Assembly (NCBI GenBank): GCA_900318665.1
Contig: ONLQ01000008.1
Span: 1 to 59,156, forward strand
DNA: 59,156 bases
Direction of reading: 5' to 3'
From: an uncultured Bacteroidales bacterium
GTDB lineage: Bacteria; Bacteroidota; Bacteroidia; Bacteroidales; P3
Positions 41,964 through 51,018 of the stretch are shown here, in pieces. Position 1 is the first letter of the stretch. Every line of letters begins with the position of its first letter. The notes beneath the pieces are model-generated. The model ran no database searches and was not told where the DNA came from. It saw only the letters and a program-made list of their open reading frames with translations. The translations under genes were made by a program, and so were the position numbers.

Positions 41964-41996
41964 TTTGTTGCATTTTAAGAAATTTTAGTATTTTTG
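41964..41996 (+). promoter_or_regulatory. Bacteroidota-type promoter of the fabH operon
   Basis: TTTTGTTG at 41964-41971 (-33 region) and TATTTTTG at 41989-41996 (-7) with normal spacing. The leader to the fabH ATG is ~65 nt and A-rich. Confidence 0.75.
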
Positions 41997-42068
41997 CATT
42001 TTATATACAACAACAAACTATACATTATTTACAATTAAAACGCAGAAATACTAAACAGACTTAATCTT

Positions 42069-43028
42069 ATGAAAATTATCGGAACGGGAAGCGCTATGCC
42101 AAAACATACTGTCAGCAATGCAATGCTGTCGGAGTTTCTTGACACAAGCGATGAGTGGATTGTACCTCGCACGGGTATTCATACACGTCAGATTATTACT
42201 GACGAGACGTTGCAGAAACTTGCTGCAACGGCAGCTTGCAAGGCCCTCGAGGATTCGGGGCTGAAGGCTGAAGATATAGATTTCATTCTCTGCTCCAACG
42301 TGGCGAGCAACTATGTTACCCCCGCCATGAGCGCCTTCATTCAGGAGGCCACGGGATGCACCTGTCCTTTCTTGGACATCAACGGCGCCTGCGCCGGATT
42401 TATCTATGCTCTTGACATTGCCGACGCCTATATGAAGAGCGGCAGGGCAAAGAATGTGCTGATTGTGTGTGCCGAAGAGGTTACGAAATTCTGCAACTGG
42501 AAGCAACGCGAGACCAGCGTGCTGTTTGGCGACGGTGCCGGCGCAGTGGTGGTTAGTTGCGACGGCGAGGATATGCCTGTCGTGCTCACCGGCGACGCGA
42601 GCCATCGCGACGTCATCACCTATCGCCGCCGTCTGGAATCCACGCCTTTCGAAGACGCCAGCACCTCTATAGACGAAGCCATGATACTGAAGGGGCGCGA
42701 CGTGTTCCGCCTTGCAGTGACGGCTTCGCAGCGCGACATCAAGGCCGTGATGGAGAAAGCCGGACTCGAGGCAAAGGACATTCGCTACTTTATGCTCCAC
42801 CAGGCCAACAAGCGCATCGTGGCTGCCATTCAGGAAAACATGGGCCTGCCCGACGAGAATTTCCCCACCAACATCGACCATACCGGCAACACATCGTCAG
42901 CGAGCCTGCCTCTGCTGATTGACGAAATGGCACGACAAGGCCGCATGCACCAGGGCGACCGACTGCTGCTCAACGCCTTCGGCGCAGGATTTGTCACCGG
43001 TGCCGCCATTGTGAAATGGGGAAAATAG
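42069..43028 (+). CDS. fabH: 3-oxoacyl-ACP synthase III
   Basis: 319 residues. The KAS III triad is complete: Cys108 in NGACAGFIYAL, His244 in FMLHQANKRI and Asn274 in HTGNTSSASLP. TSDEWIVPRTGIHTRQI at the N-terminus is typical. It starts fatty-acid chains by condensing an acyl-CoA with malonyl-ACP. It is the first gene of the seven-gene fab-etf-acyl-CoA dehydrogenase operon, 62 nt before fabF. Whether it is the main initiation enzyme or one for a special starter cannot be told from sequence. Confidence 0.96.
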   Translation: MKIIGTGSAMPKHTVSNAMLSEFLDTSDEWIVPRTGIHTRQIITDETLQKLAATAACKALEDSGLKAEDIDFILCSNVASNYVTPAMSAFIQEATGCTCPFLDINGACAGFIYALDIADAYMKSGRAKNVLIVCAEEVTKFCNWKQRETSVLFGDGAGAVVVSCDGEDMPVVLTGDASHRDVITYRRRLESTPFEDASTSIDEAMILKGRDVFRLAVTASQRDIKAVMEKAGLEAKDIRYFMLHQANKRIVAAIQENMGLPDENFPTNIDHTGNTSSASLPLLIDEMARQGRMHQGDRLLLNAFGAGFVTGAAIVKWGK

Positions 43029-43090
43029 TAAACCTTAAAACCTGAATCTTGAAATAATCATTGAATTAATACTTAAAAACCAAAATATAT

Positions 43091-44326
43091 ATGAGAAGAG
43101 TAGTCATTACCGGAATGGGCTGCGTGTCGCCACTTGGATGCGACATAGCCACCATGTGGAGCCGCCTGCAGAAAGGCGACAACGCCATACGTCAGATACA
43201 GACCCTTCCGCTGGACACCATTCCCGTGCAGTTGGCTGCCGAGGTGCTGGACTTCAACCCCGAAGAGCATGGCCTCGACAAATCGACCATACGCCACAAC
43301 GACCGCTACGCACAGTTTGCCCTTGCCGCCGCCAATCAGGCTATGAAAGACAGCGGGCTGAACGTGGGCGTTGACGTGGCTCCCGAGCGTCTGGGCACCG
43401 CCATTGGCTCCGGCATTGGCGGCATCCACACTTTCAACGCTCAGCACACCGAGTTGCTGCAGAGCGGCGCACGTCGCATCTCGCCTCTCTTCATCCCCAT
43501 GATGATTGCCAACATAGCGTCAGGCAACGTGGCCATCGCCCACCATGCCGAAGGTCCCTGTCTGCCAGTGGTTACGGCCTGCGCCACAGGCACCCACTCC
43601 GTGGGCGAGGCTTTCCGCATGATAAAGGAAGGTCGTGCCGACGCCATGATTACAGGCGGCAGCGAGGCCACCATCTGCGAGATTGCCATAGGCGGTTTTG
43701 CCAACAGCAAGGCTCTGTCCACCAGCACCGACCCCAATGCCGCATCGCTGCCTTTCGACGCTCGCCGCAAAGGCTTCGTGATGGGCGAAGGCTCGGGCAT
43801 CCTTATCCTCGAAGACTATGAGATAGCCAAACGCCGCGGCGCACACATCTACGCCGAGGTGGTAGGCTACGGCAACACCTGCGACGCACACCACTACACC
43901 GCTCCGCGTCCCGACGGCAAATGTGCCGCCAACGCCATGCGCCTGGCTCTCGAAGAGGGCGCTTACAACGGCAGCAACCTCTATATCAACGCCCACGGCA
44001 CCGGCACGCCGCTCAACGACAAGAGCGAGACAGCAGCCATCAAGATTGCCCTCGGCGAGGAAGAGGCCCGCAAGGTAGTCATCAGCAGCACCAAGTCCAT
44101 GATGGGCCACATGCTGGGCGCCACAGGTGCCGTAGAACTCATCATCAGCGCCCTAACGCTGAAAGACGGCGTGGTGGCTCCCACCATCAACCTCAACGAG
44201 CCAGACCCAGACTGCGACCTCGACTACACGCCCAACACCGCCCGCCGCTACCAGGCCGAATATGCCATCTCTAACACCTTCGGCTTTGGCGGTCACAACG
44301 CCTGCGTGGCCCTCAAGAAAATTTGA
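43091..44326 (+). CDS. fabF: 3-oxoacyl-ACP synthase II (second copy)
   Basis: 411 residues with an intact triad: Cys164 in VTACATGTHS, His in NAHGTGTPLND and His in STKSMMGHMLGATGAVE. The end is FGFGGHNACVALKKI. It is clearly related to the fabF next to acpP (32757) but diverged throughout, so the two are old paralogues rather than a recent duplication. It lies between fabH and fabZ in the operon and would do the elongation step of the cycle encoded here. Confidence 0.96.
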   Translation: MRRVVITGMGCVSPLGCDIATMWSRLQKGDNAIRQIQTLPLDTIPVQLAAEVLDFNPEEHGLDKSTIRHNDRYAQFALAAANQAMKDSGLNVGVDVAPERLGTAIGSGIGGIHTFNAQHTELLQSGARRISPLFIPMMIANIASGNVAIAHHAEGPCLPVVTACATGTHSVGEAFRMIKEGRADAMITGGSEATICEIAIGGFANSKALSTSTDPNAASLPFDARRKGFVMGEGSGILILEDYEIAKRRGAHIYAEVVGYGNTCDAHHYTAPRPDGKCAANAMRLALEEGAYNGSNLYINAHGTGTPLNDKSETAAIKIALGEEEARKVVISSTKSMMGHMLGATGAVELIISALTLKDGVVAPTINLNEPDPDCDLDYTPNTARRYQAEYAISNTFGFGGHNACVALKKI

Positions 44327-44395
44327 AAGTTGAACTTTGAATTCTGATACCACTGAAATATATAGCATTTAGAATTCAGAAAAACCAATAAGATT

Positions 44396-44812
44396 ATGAA
44401 TAGAGACGAAATAAAAACCTTCCTCCCCCACCGCGAGCCTATGCTGCTGGTGGACGACAGCGAGGTACACGACGGAGTTTGCACCGCCCACTATCATGTG
44501 CGTGGCGATGAGCATTTCCTGCAAGGCCATTTCCCCGGCAACCCTGTGGTGCCTGGCGTAATCCTTTGCGAGATTATGGGCCAGTCGTGCTGCACCCTTA
44601 TCAAGGACGACCTCCCCGGACGTACACCCTTCTATGCCGGTCTCGACGAGGTGCGTTTCAAACGCCCTGTGCGCCCCGGCGACACCATCACCATAGAGGG
44701 CAAGATAACCGCCAACAAAGGCCTCACCTTTTTTGTGGAGGCCAAAGCCACCGTCGAAGGACAACTGGCATGCAAAGGCAAACTGCTGTTCACTTTGATT
44801 GATAACAAATAG
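44396..44812 (+). CDS. fabZ: 3-hydroxyacyl-ACP dehydratase, FabZ type
   Basis: 138 residues with a hot-dog fold. The active-site motif is LQGHFPGNPVVPGVILCEIMGQ, with His45 and Glu59 as the catalytic pair. The later FAGLD-type segment reads FYAGLDEVRFKRPVRPGD. It removes water from 3-hydroxyacyl-ACP. It sits between fabF and fabG, with ~70 nt and ~110 nt gaps, on the same strand. Confidence 0.93.
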   Translation: MNRDEIKTFLPHREPMLLVDDSEVHDGVCTAHYHVRGDEHFLQGHFPGNPVVPGVILCEIMGQSCCTLIKDDLPGRTPFYAGLDEVRFKRPVRPGDTITIEGKITANKGLTFFVEAKATVEGQLACKGKLLFTLIDNK

Positions 44813-44925
44813 TTTTTTGTAATCAGTTGTCCGTAATCCGTGAAAAGAATTTCAACTTTCTAAACATGGGTTACCTGTGGCTCACTCATCACTGATTACA
44901 GTTCACAGAATACAAAAACAAAACC

Positions 44926-45672
44926 ATGAAACTTCTTGAAAACAAAATAGCCCTTGTTACGGGCGCTTCGCGCGGCATTGGTCGCGGCATAGCAAAAAGA
45001 TTTGCCGAAGAAGGTGCCGACATCGTCTTCACCGACCTCGTTGAGAACGAGAACAGCCAGTCGATGCTCGACGAACTGAAATCCATGGGCGTCCGCGCCA
45101 TGTTCATTCCCTCCGATGCCTCCAAGTTCGAGCAGGCTGCCGAGGTGTCCGACAAGGTGGCCAAGGACTTTGGCCGTCTCGACGTGCTGGTGAACAACGC
45201 TGGCGTCACCCGCGACAAACTCTTGCTCCGCATGACCCCCGAAGACTGGGATTTTGTCATCAATATCAACCTTAAATCGGTGTTCAACTACACCAAGGCC
45301 TTCGCCCAGATGATGATGAAACAGCGTGCCGGCTCTATCATCAACATCAGTTCCATCGTCGGCATCAACGGCAATGCAGGCCAGGGCAACTACTCGGCCT
45401 CCAAGGCCGGCATCATCGGCTTCACCCGCTCCATGGCCAAGGAGTTCGGCTCGCGCAACATTCGTTGCAACGCCATAGCCCCAGGTTTTATCGAGACCGC
45501 TATGACCGACCAACTGGGCGAAGAATACCGCCAGAGTTGGATACAGCAAATCCCGCTGCGCCGTGGCGGCCGCGACACTGACATCGCCAATGTGTCGATC
45601 TTCCTCGCCTCCGACCTCGCCAGTTATGTTACCGGACAGGTCATCCGCTGCGACGGAGGACTGTCGATATAA
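44926..45672 (+). CDS. fabG: 3-oxoacyl-ACP reductase
   Basis: 248 residues of the short-chain dehydrogenase family. The NADPH loop is TGASRGIGRGIA, followed by VNNAGVTRD, the catalytic Ser in NISSIVGINGNAGQ and the YSASKAG Tyr/Lys pair. IRCNAIAPGFIETAMTD and the C-terminal RCDGGLSI fit FabG. It reduces 3-oxoacyl-ACP. It is the fourth gene of the operon, so the ketosynthase, dehydratase and reductase steps are all present. Confidence 0.96.
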   Translation: MKLLENKIALVTGASRGIGRGIAKRFAEEGADIVFTDLVENENSQSMLDELKSMGVRAMFIPSDASKFEQAAEVSDKVAKDFGRLDVLVNNAGVTRDKLLLRMTPEDWDFVININLKSVFNYTKAFAQMMMKQRAGSIINISSIVGINGNAGQGNYSASKAGIIGFTRSMAKEFGSRNIRCNAIAPGFIETAMTDQLGEEYRQSWIQQIPLRRGGRDTDIANVSIFLASDLASYVTGQVIRCDGGLSI

Positions 45673-45737
45673 AAAATAGATATTCTAGTCCTTCATTCTT
45701 AGACTAGAAATCCATAAGCCTTTCTAAAAACAGAAAC

Positions 45738-46532
45738 ATGAAAATCATAGTTTTAGCCAAGCAGGTGCCCGACACGCGCAATGTGGGAGCCAACGCCATG
45801 AAGGCCGACGGCACCATCAACCGCGCCGCTCTGCCCACGGTCTTCAACCCCGAAGACCTGAAGGCCCTCGAAATGGCCCTGCAAGTGAAAGACCAGATAG
45901 CAGGCAGCACCGTCACCGTCATCACGATGGGACCCCCGCGCGCCGAAGAGATTATACGCGACGCACGCTCGCGTGGTGCCGACGACGGCTTTGTGCTGAG
46001 CGACGCACGCTTTGCAGGTTCCGACACCCTTGCCACCTCCTATGCGCTGGCCAAGGCCATCGAGTCCGTAGGCCATTTCGATATAGTGTTCTGCGGCCGT
46101 CAGGCCATTGACGGCGACACCGCACAGGTGGGTCCGCAGATTGCCGAAAAACTCGCCCTCCCGCAGATTACCTACGCCGAGGCAATGGAGAGCATCTCCG
46201 ACAAAGAGATCGTAATCCGCCGCCGTCTCGAGCATGGCGTAGAGACCGTCAAGGCCGCCCTTCCGGCACTCGTTACCGTGACTTCGGCCGCCCCCGACTG
46301 CCGCTACCCCCATGCCCATCGTCTGCTGCGCTATGCCAAAACTCCCGTCGAGATGAAGAACGCCGACGATGTAAATCCCGACTTCAGCCGTCTCGGCCTC
46401 GCAGGCTCGCCCACCAAGGTGAAAAAGGTGGACAACGTGGTGCTGGCTCACAAGGACAACGTGCGCCTCGAACCCACCGACGACAACCTCAACGAAATGA
46501 TGCATACGCTGATAGCCGAGCATATAATCTAA
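45738..46532 (+). CDS. etfB: Electron transfer flavoprotein beta subunit
   Basis: 264 residues. MKIIVLAKQVPDTRNVG, the LEMALQVKDQ..GSTVTVITMGPPRAEEIIRDA block, then VFCGRQAIDGDTAQVGPQIAEKL are the EtfB/FixA hallmarks. VTVTSAAPDCRYP is close to the EtfB C-terminal part. With EtfA it carries electrons to or from an acyl-CoA dehydrogenase. It lies 65 nt after fabG and 12 nt before etfA. Sequence alone does not tell whether it is a bifurcating type. Confidence 0.95.
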   Translation: MKIIVLAKQVPDTRNVGANAMKADGTINRAALPTVFNPEDLKALEMALQVKDQIAGSTVTVITMGPPRAEEIIRDARSRGADDGFVLSDARFAGSDTLATSYALAKAIESVGHFDIVFCGRQAIDGDTAQVGPQIAEKLALPQITYAEAMESISDKEIVIRRRLEHGVETVKAALPALVTVTSAAPDCRYPHAHRLLRYAKTPVEMKNADDVNPDFSRLGLAGSPTKVKKVDNVVLAHKDNVRLEPTDDNLNEMMHTLIAEHII

Positions 46533-46544
46533 ATCTACAGGACC

Positions 46545-47567
46545 ATGAACAACGTATTAGTATATTGCGAACTGACCGAGCAAAACAATATTGCCGACAT
46601 CAGCCTCGAACTCTGCACCAAAGGTCGTCAGTTGGCCAGCCAGATAGGCGGCCGTCTGCAAGCCGTGGTGCTGGGCAGCGGAATGGCGGGCATAGAGAGT
46701 CAACTCTATCCCTACGGCGTTGACGAGGTGTTTGTGGCCGACGACAGCCGCCTCTCGCCCTATCGCACACTGCCTCATTTCGAACTGCTCTCCGCCACCA
46801 TCAAGGAGCAGCAGCCCGACATAGTGCTCTTCGGTGCCACCACCATCGGCCGCGATATGTCGCCACGCATCTCTTCCTATCTGCGCTGCGGCCTCACCGC
46901 CGACTGCACAACCCTCGAGATTGGCAGCCACACCGATGCCAAGACCCAGACCACCTACGACAACATCCTTCTGCAGATGCGTCCCGCCTTCGGCGGCAAC
47001 ATCGTCGCTACCATCGTCAGCCCCGAGACACGCCCACAGATGGCCACAGTGCGCGAAGGTGTGATGAAGAAAGAGATAATGGATGCCAACCATAAAGGCA
47101 CGTTGAAACGCATCGAGGTGGGCACCAAACTCGACAAGGCCGACAACGCCGTGCGCATCATCAGCCGCGAAATCAAAGAGCAAAGCATCAATATCAAACC
47201 CGCCTCCATCATTGTGGCTGGCGGCTACGGCATGGGCAGCCGCGAGAACTTCCAACTGCTCCACCAACTGGCCGACACCATTGGCGGCGAGGTAGGTGCC
47301 ACGCGTGCCGCCATCGACGCTGGATTTACCGAGCCAGAACGTCAGATAGGTCAGACGGGCGTGACGGTGCGTCCCAAACTCTACATTGCCTGCGGCATCA
47401 GCGGTGCCATACAGCATACCGCCGGCATGGAAGAGTCTGGCAAAATCATTTCTATCAACACCGACCCCAACGCGCCTATCAACGCCATCGCCGACATCAC
47501 CATCGTGGGCGATGCCTGCACCATAGTGCCAAAACTGATAGAGTGCTATAATAACAACCTGAAATAA
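46545..47567 (+). CDS. etfA: Electron transfer flavoprotein alpha subunit
   Basis: 340 residues. The N-terminal domain starts MNNVLVYCELTEQNNIAD. The C-terminal FAD-binding domain shows VAGGYGMGSRENFQLL, VGATRAAIDAGF, then QIGQTGVTVRPKLYIACGISGAIQH and ISINTDPNAPINAIADI, the classic EtfA signature. The start follows etfB by 12 nt and the end precedes the dehydrogenase by 9 nt, so the three are tightly coupled. There is no ferredoxin-like extension. Confidence 0.96.
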   Translation: MNNVLVYCELTEQNNIADISLELCTKGRQLASQIGGRLQAVVLGSGMAGIESQLYPYGVDEVFVADDSRLSPYRTLPHFELLSATIKEQQPDIVLFGATTIGRDMSPRISSYLRCGLTADCTTLEIGSHTDAKTQTTYDNILLQMRPAFGGNIVATIVSPETRPQMATVREGVMKKEIMDANHKGTLKRIEVGTKLDKADNAVRIISREIKEQSINIKPASIIVAGGYGMGSRENFQLLHQLADTIGGEVGATRAAIDAGFTEPERQIGQTGVTVRPKLYIACGISGAIQHTAGMEESGKIISINTDPNAPINAIADITIVGDACTIVPKLIECYNNNLK

Positions 47568-47576
47568 TCGCGCGCC

Positions 47577-49205
47577 ATGAATTTCTATACCGACAACGAA
47601 AGCCTCTCGTTCTATCTGCACCATCCCGAGATGGCCGAGATAGCCACCCTGCGTGAGAACAACTTTGCCGAGGCTGGACAGCACCCCGAGGCTCCCGCCA
47701 ACGCCGACGAGGCTATTGAACAATATGACAGCGTAATGCGCCTGCTGGGCGAGATAACCGCCGACATCGTGGCCCCCAACGCCGAGAGCGTTGACCACGA
47801 AGGCCCGCACATCGAGAACGGACGCGTGGTCTATGCCAAAGGCACACAGCAGAACCTGCAGACCATGATTCGCGCCGGCCTCTACGGCATGACTCTTGAA
47901 CGCAAATACAACGGTCTCAACTTCCCACGCGTGCTTGCCGTTATGGCAGGCGAGACCATCGCACGTGCCGACGTAGGCTTTGCCACCATCTGGGGCTTGC
48001 AGGATTGCGCCGACACCATTCAGCAGTTTGCTTCCCAGGAACTGAAAGACAAATACCTGCCCCGCATCTATGGTGGTGCCACCTGCTCTATGGACCTCAC
48101 CGAGCCCGATGCAGGTAGCGACCTGCAATCGGTGCGCCTGCGCGCCACCTTCGACGAGGCTGCCAACTGCTGGCGCCTCAACGGTGTCAAGCGCTTCATC
48201 ACCAACGGCGATGCCGACCTGCACCTTGTACTGGCTCGCAGCGAAGAGGGCAGCACCGACGGACGCGGACTCTCCTATTTCATCTTCGACCGTGCCGACG
48301 GCGGCCTCACCGTGCGTCGCATCGAGAACAAGATGGGTATCAAAGGTTCGCCCACTGCCGAACTGGTATTTACCAACGCCCCAGCCTACCTTGTGGGCGA
48401 GCGCCGTCTGGGTCTCATCAAATACGTCATGTCGCTCATGAACGCCGCCCGTCTGGGTGTTGGCTCGCAGGCCATAGGTCTTTGCGAAGCCGCCTGCCGC
48501 GAGGCCGAAGCCTATGCCGCCTCCCGTCAGCAGTTCGGTCATCCCATCAACGAGTTCATCGCCGTGCAAGACCTGCTACGCGCCATGCGTGCCCGCACCG
48601 ATGCCGCACGCAGCCTCATGTACGAAACCGCCCGCATGGTGGACCGTTCTGCCTCCTCCAAGCCCGCAGCCCGCGTAGCCGACATACTGACGCCGCTCGT
48701 CAAACTCATGGCCAGCGAGTTCTCATGCCGCAACGCCTACGACTGCATACAGGTGCATGGCGGTAGCGGATTTATGAAGGAATACGCCTGCGAGCGCCTC
48801 TATCGCGACAGCCGCGTGCTCTCCATCTACGAAGGCACAAGCCAGTTGCAGGTGGTGGCAGCCATCAAGGGCATTGCCAATGGCTCCTACCTCAAACGCA
48901 TAGAGGAGTACGACCAGCAGGTCGCCGCCATGACCCTCAACGAGCAGCAGCAGGCCATCCTCGCCACACTGCGCCATGCCACCGAAGGCTATCGCGCCCT
49001 CTACGAGAAGGCCACCTCCAACGGCACCACCGACGCCCTCTTTGAGCATGCCGCCCGCGCCCTCACCGAGACACTGGCCTACACCATCATGGGCTATCTG
49101 CTCCTCATGGACAGCACCCGTAGCGACCGCTACCTCGACTCCGCCGACTACACAGCCCGCCAGGCCGTAGCCGAAAGCGCCAGCGCCATGGCAATGATAG
49201 CGTAA
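47577..49205 (+). CDS. Acyl-CoA dehydrogenase with a C-terminal extension
   Basis: 542 residues; the core is ~420 and the last ~120 residues form a helical extension. N-terminal helices, the CSMDLTEPDAGSDLQSVRLRA flavin-contact block, INEFIAVQDLLR, QVHGGSGFMKEYACERLYRD and RVLSIYEGTSQLQ (with the catalytic Glu of YEGT) are typical. Such enzymes oxidise acyl-CoA or, run in reverse with ETF, reduce the enoyl thioester. Here the gene is at the end of a fab operon without fabI/fabK, which suggests the reductive role; that is inference. A strong terminator follows. Confidence 0.93.
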   Translation: MNFYTDNESLSFYLHHPEMAEIATLRENNFAEAGQHPEAPANADEAIEQYDSVMRLLGEITADIVAPNAESVDHEGPHIENGRVVYAKGTQQNLQTMIRAGLYGMTLERKYNGLNFPRVLAVMAGETIARADVGFATIWGLQDCADTIQQFASQELKDKYLPRIYGGATCSMDLTEPDAGSDLQSVRLRATFDEAANCWRLNGVKRFITNGDADLHLVLARSEEGSTDGRGLSYFIFDRADGGLTVRRIENKMGIKGSPTAELVFTNAPAYLVGERRLGLIKYVMSLMNAARLGVGSQAIGLCEAACREAEAYAASRQQFGHPINEFIAVQDLLRAMRARTDAARSLMYETARMVDRSASSKPAARVADILTPLVKLMASEFSCRNAYDCIQVHGGSGFMKEYACERLYRDSRVLSIYEGTSQLQVVAAIKGIANGSYLKRIEEYDQQVAAMTLNEQQQAILATLRHATEGYRALYEKATSNGTTDALFEHAARALTETLAYTIMGYLLLMDSTRSDRYLDSADYTARQAVAESASAMAMIA

Positions 49206-49221
49206 CTAAAAACTAATACAA

Positions 49222-49263
49222 AAAACAGCGGGGTGGCAAAAAAATTGCCACCCCGCTGTTTTT
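49222..49263 (+). terminator. Strong terminator of the fab-etf operon
   Basis: 18-bp perfect stem AAAACAGCGGGGTGGCAA with its complement, a short A loop, then TTTTT. No feature is seen between it and 49476. Confidence 0.95.
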
Positions 49264-49476
49264 CATCTACATAGTTCTATACGTCATCAACTATGCAATC
49301 CCTGTCAACAAATCTTCTTTCAACATCTGCTATAATACTAAAAGAACAATGTCTGCATAGCTATGTACCGAAATATATCACATATTAATAATCTTCCATG
49401 AAGTTTACCGAACATCTACTGTTTGATAATGAGTACCTATGCGAATACCATTGTTGTCTCGTTTCAAAACAAAAGT

Positions 49477-49520
49477 AACAACAAGGTCGGATTCTTTGAG
49501 AAGAAACCGACCCTGTTGTT
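49477..49520. terminator. Hairpin terminator for the minus-strand operon
   Basis: AACAACAAGGTCGG pairs with CCGACC.TGTTGTT around a loop that itself holds TTCTT/AAGAA. It lies 22 nt after the stop of the gene at 49542. Confidence 0.7.
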
Positions 49521-49541
49521 TGCGAGGTTCAAAAGAGTTTT

Positions 49542-50132
49542 CTACTTTATTACAATTGAATTAAGAATGGATTTAACAACCTTCACTTGTTCTGTATCTT
49601 TTTTGTTGTCTGTGGTTGCTGTTATAATAAAGGTTGTATTGTCTGGCTTTTTCACGATATATTGTCTACCTCGCAGATTGTAACCATCGATAGGACACGT
49701 GTATTCCAAAAGACTGCCTCTATATCCACTGATCTTGGTATCACTTATTCTAACTTTTTTGAATGAATGGACTACTTTTTTATTGTTTATTGCGGTTTGA
49801 CTGGCAAGAGTGGCTGTTGACTCGCTCCATTTACGACCTGAAATAATGATATTTACATTGGGACAAAAATCAACATCGTTCGTCCTCTTTTGCATAATTT
49901 GAACGGCGATGGTTGTTTTTGCCGTTGCCTGATTTTCATCCTGCACCACTTGCCACGAAGATGGGTAGTGTATGCTGAAATAAGAATTTGAATATTGTTT
50001 TGATAATGCGATACTCGAAGCAGATACTTTCTTGTCTGTTTTCTTCTCGTAATTCTGTGCACTGCTATTAAAAGGACAGGTAAGTAACCACAAGATAAGT
50101 ATAAAAGAAGTAAAACTAACCGTCTTTTTCAT
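49542..50132 (-). CDS. Secreted protein, PsbP/Mog1-like fold likely
   Basis: 196 residues. The signal peptide (~1-25) ends NSSAQN. The mature part reads YSNSYFSIHYPSSWQVVQDEN, VNIIISGRKWS, then LEYTCPIDGYNLRGRQYIVKK, FIITATTD and a C-terminal helix KVVKSILNSI. The 'y....F.i.yP..W.v' opening and a closing 'i..S' helix are typical of PsbP/DUF1795-like lipid-independent periplasmic proteins. Function unknown. It is 55 nt downstream of the last small membrane gene on the same strand. Confidence 0.65.
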   Translation of the reverse strand: MKKTVSFTSFILILWLLTCPFNSSAQNYEKKTDKKVSASSIALSKQYSNSYFSIHYPSSWQVVQDENQATAKTTIAVQIMQKRTNDVDFCPNVNIIISGRKWSESTATLASQTAINNKKVVHSFKKVRISDTKISGYRGSLLEYTCPIDGYNLRGRQYIVKKPDNTTFIITATTDNKKDTEQVKVVKSILNSIVIK

Positions 50133-50187
50133 AATATTTTAAAGAAAAGTATTACAAAATAAGATTTTATATCGGAAATGATAGATA

Positions 50188-50382
50188 TTATTGTTCACTC
50201 CAGGTATCTTTTTTCTCTTCATCTTTTTGACCTGCACGATGAATGAGGTAAATGCCGAGTACGATGAATGCTATTCCGCAGAACAATGCGCCTGCTCCGT
50301 TGACATCGTGAGCGAAAGTCAGCAATGCTCTTATAAGGTTCAATCCGCCTAATATTGCTAATATTATACCCCATGTTTTCAT
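50188..50382 (-). CDS. Small membrane protein (64 aa)
   Basis: Two hydrophobic helices (~4-24 and ~31-49) separated by a short turn HDVNGAG, with a charged tail (GQKDEEKKDTWSEQ). Its start overlaps the end of the upstream gene by 4 nt, so it is co-translated. Function unknown. Confidence 0.75.
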   Translation of the reverse strand: MKTWGIILAILGGLNLIRALLTFAHDVNGAGALFCGIAFIVLGIYLIHRAGQKDEEKKDTWSEQ

Positions 50383-50594
50383 TGTATACCTCCGTTTCTT
50401 GACATATCATCGAATTTGGTGATGTTGGTTCTTTCACTACAAGCAGCGATAATCCAACCGATGATTCCAAATATGGCCCCAAGCAAAAAAGACCAGCCTG
50501 CGCCAATTTTTCGATTTCTACCAATCAAGGCACCTATGCCGCCTCCGACGAATATGCCTAAAATTCCGACGAATAATGCTTCTGCACTTTCCAT
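50379..50594 (-). CDS. Small Gly-rich membrane protein (71 aa)
   Basis: Two hydrophobic segments (LFVGILGIFVGGGIGALIG at ~7-25 and WSFLLGAIFGIIGWIIAAC at ~34-52), with RNRK between them and a polar end. The pattern resembles small 'superinfection immunity'-like or GlsB/YeaQ-type membrane proteins, but no family is certain. It overlaps the next gene by 4 nt. Confidence 0.75.
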   Translation of the reverse strand: MESAEALFVGILGIFVGGGIGALIGRNRKIGAGWSFLLGAIFGIIGWIIAACSERTNITKFDDMSRNGGIQ

Positions 50595-50609
50595 AATAAA
50601 TAATTAGGA

Positions 50610-51014
50610 TTAAAAGTTAATATTAAGTTTGTTTTGTGCCTCGTTGCGTAATGCTTCAAGGCGTTTGATGTTATGTTTGTTCTTTGTGATGAGTGTGGAC
50701 AGTTCGTTTGCAATGGCCATACGTTCCGCATCTGGAGCAAAGCGGTCGGGATGACACTTTCTGATTAGTTCTTTGTAGAGTCGTTCTGCGTTGAATGAAC
50801 TATTCATTATATTTGCAAAATCCACATCTCCCTCTTCCATCACCTTGCGTTTGATTTCTGCCCGCTTATCGTTGCGCTTACTACGTGATACCAATAGTCC
50901 GATGATGACTGCTAATTCTACAATGGCAATTATCATCCACGTATTAATGCCATCTGTTGTGGTTTGTGTGGTTGTAGTGGCACTGTCGATGATGGTTTGA
51001 ATTGTATCTTGCAT
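50610..51014 (-). CDS. Membrane-anchored J-domain-like protein
   Basis: 134 residues. A Thr/Gln-rich N-terminus is followed by one membrane helix (~26-43, MIIAIVELAVIIGLLV). The cytosolic part ends in AERLYKELIRKCHPDRFAPD, then ERMAIANELSTLITKNKHNIKRL. The HPD tripeptide followed by RF is the DnaJ hallmark, so it may recruit DnaK. It lies in an operon with a protein carrying two HPD-less versions of the same module (51419). No Gly/Phe or zinc regions. Confidence 0.8.
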   Translation of the reverse strand: MQDTIQTIIDSATTTTQTTTDGINTWMIIAIVELAVIIGLLVSRSKRNDKRAEIKRKVMEEGDVDFANIMNSSFNAERLYKELIRKCHPDRFAPDAERMAIANELSTLITKNKHNIKRLEALRNEAQNKLNINF

Positions 51015-51018
51015 GGTG

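Noticed and set aside
46557-48569. 670-codon open frame on the minus strand opposite etfA and acyl-CoA dehydrogenase
   Set aside because: It is an antisense artefact of the biased third positions of the real plus-strand genes; the translation is His/Gly/Val-rich with no family features.
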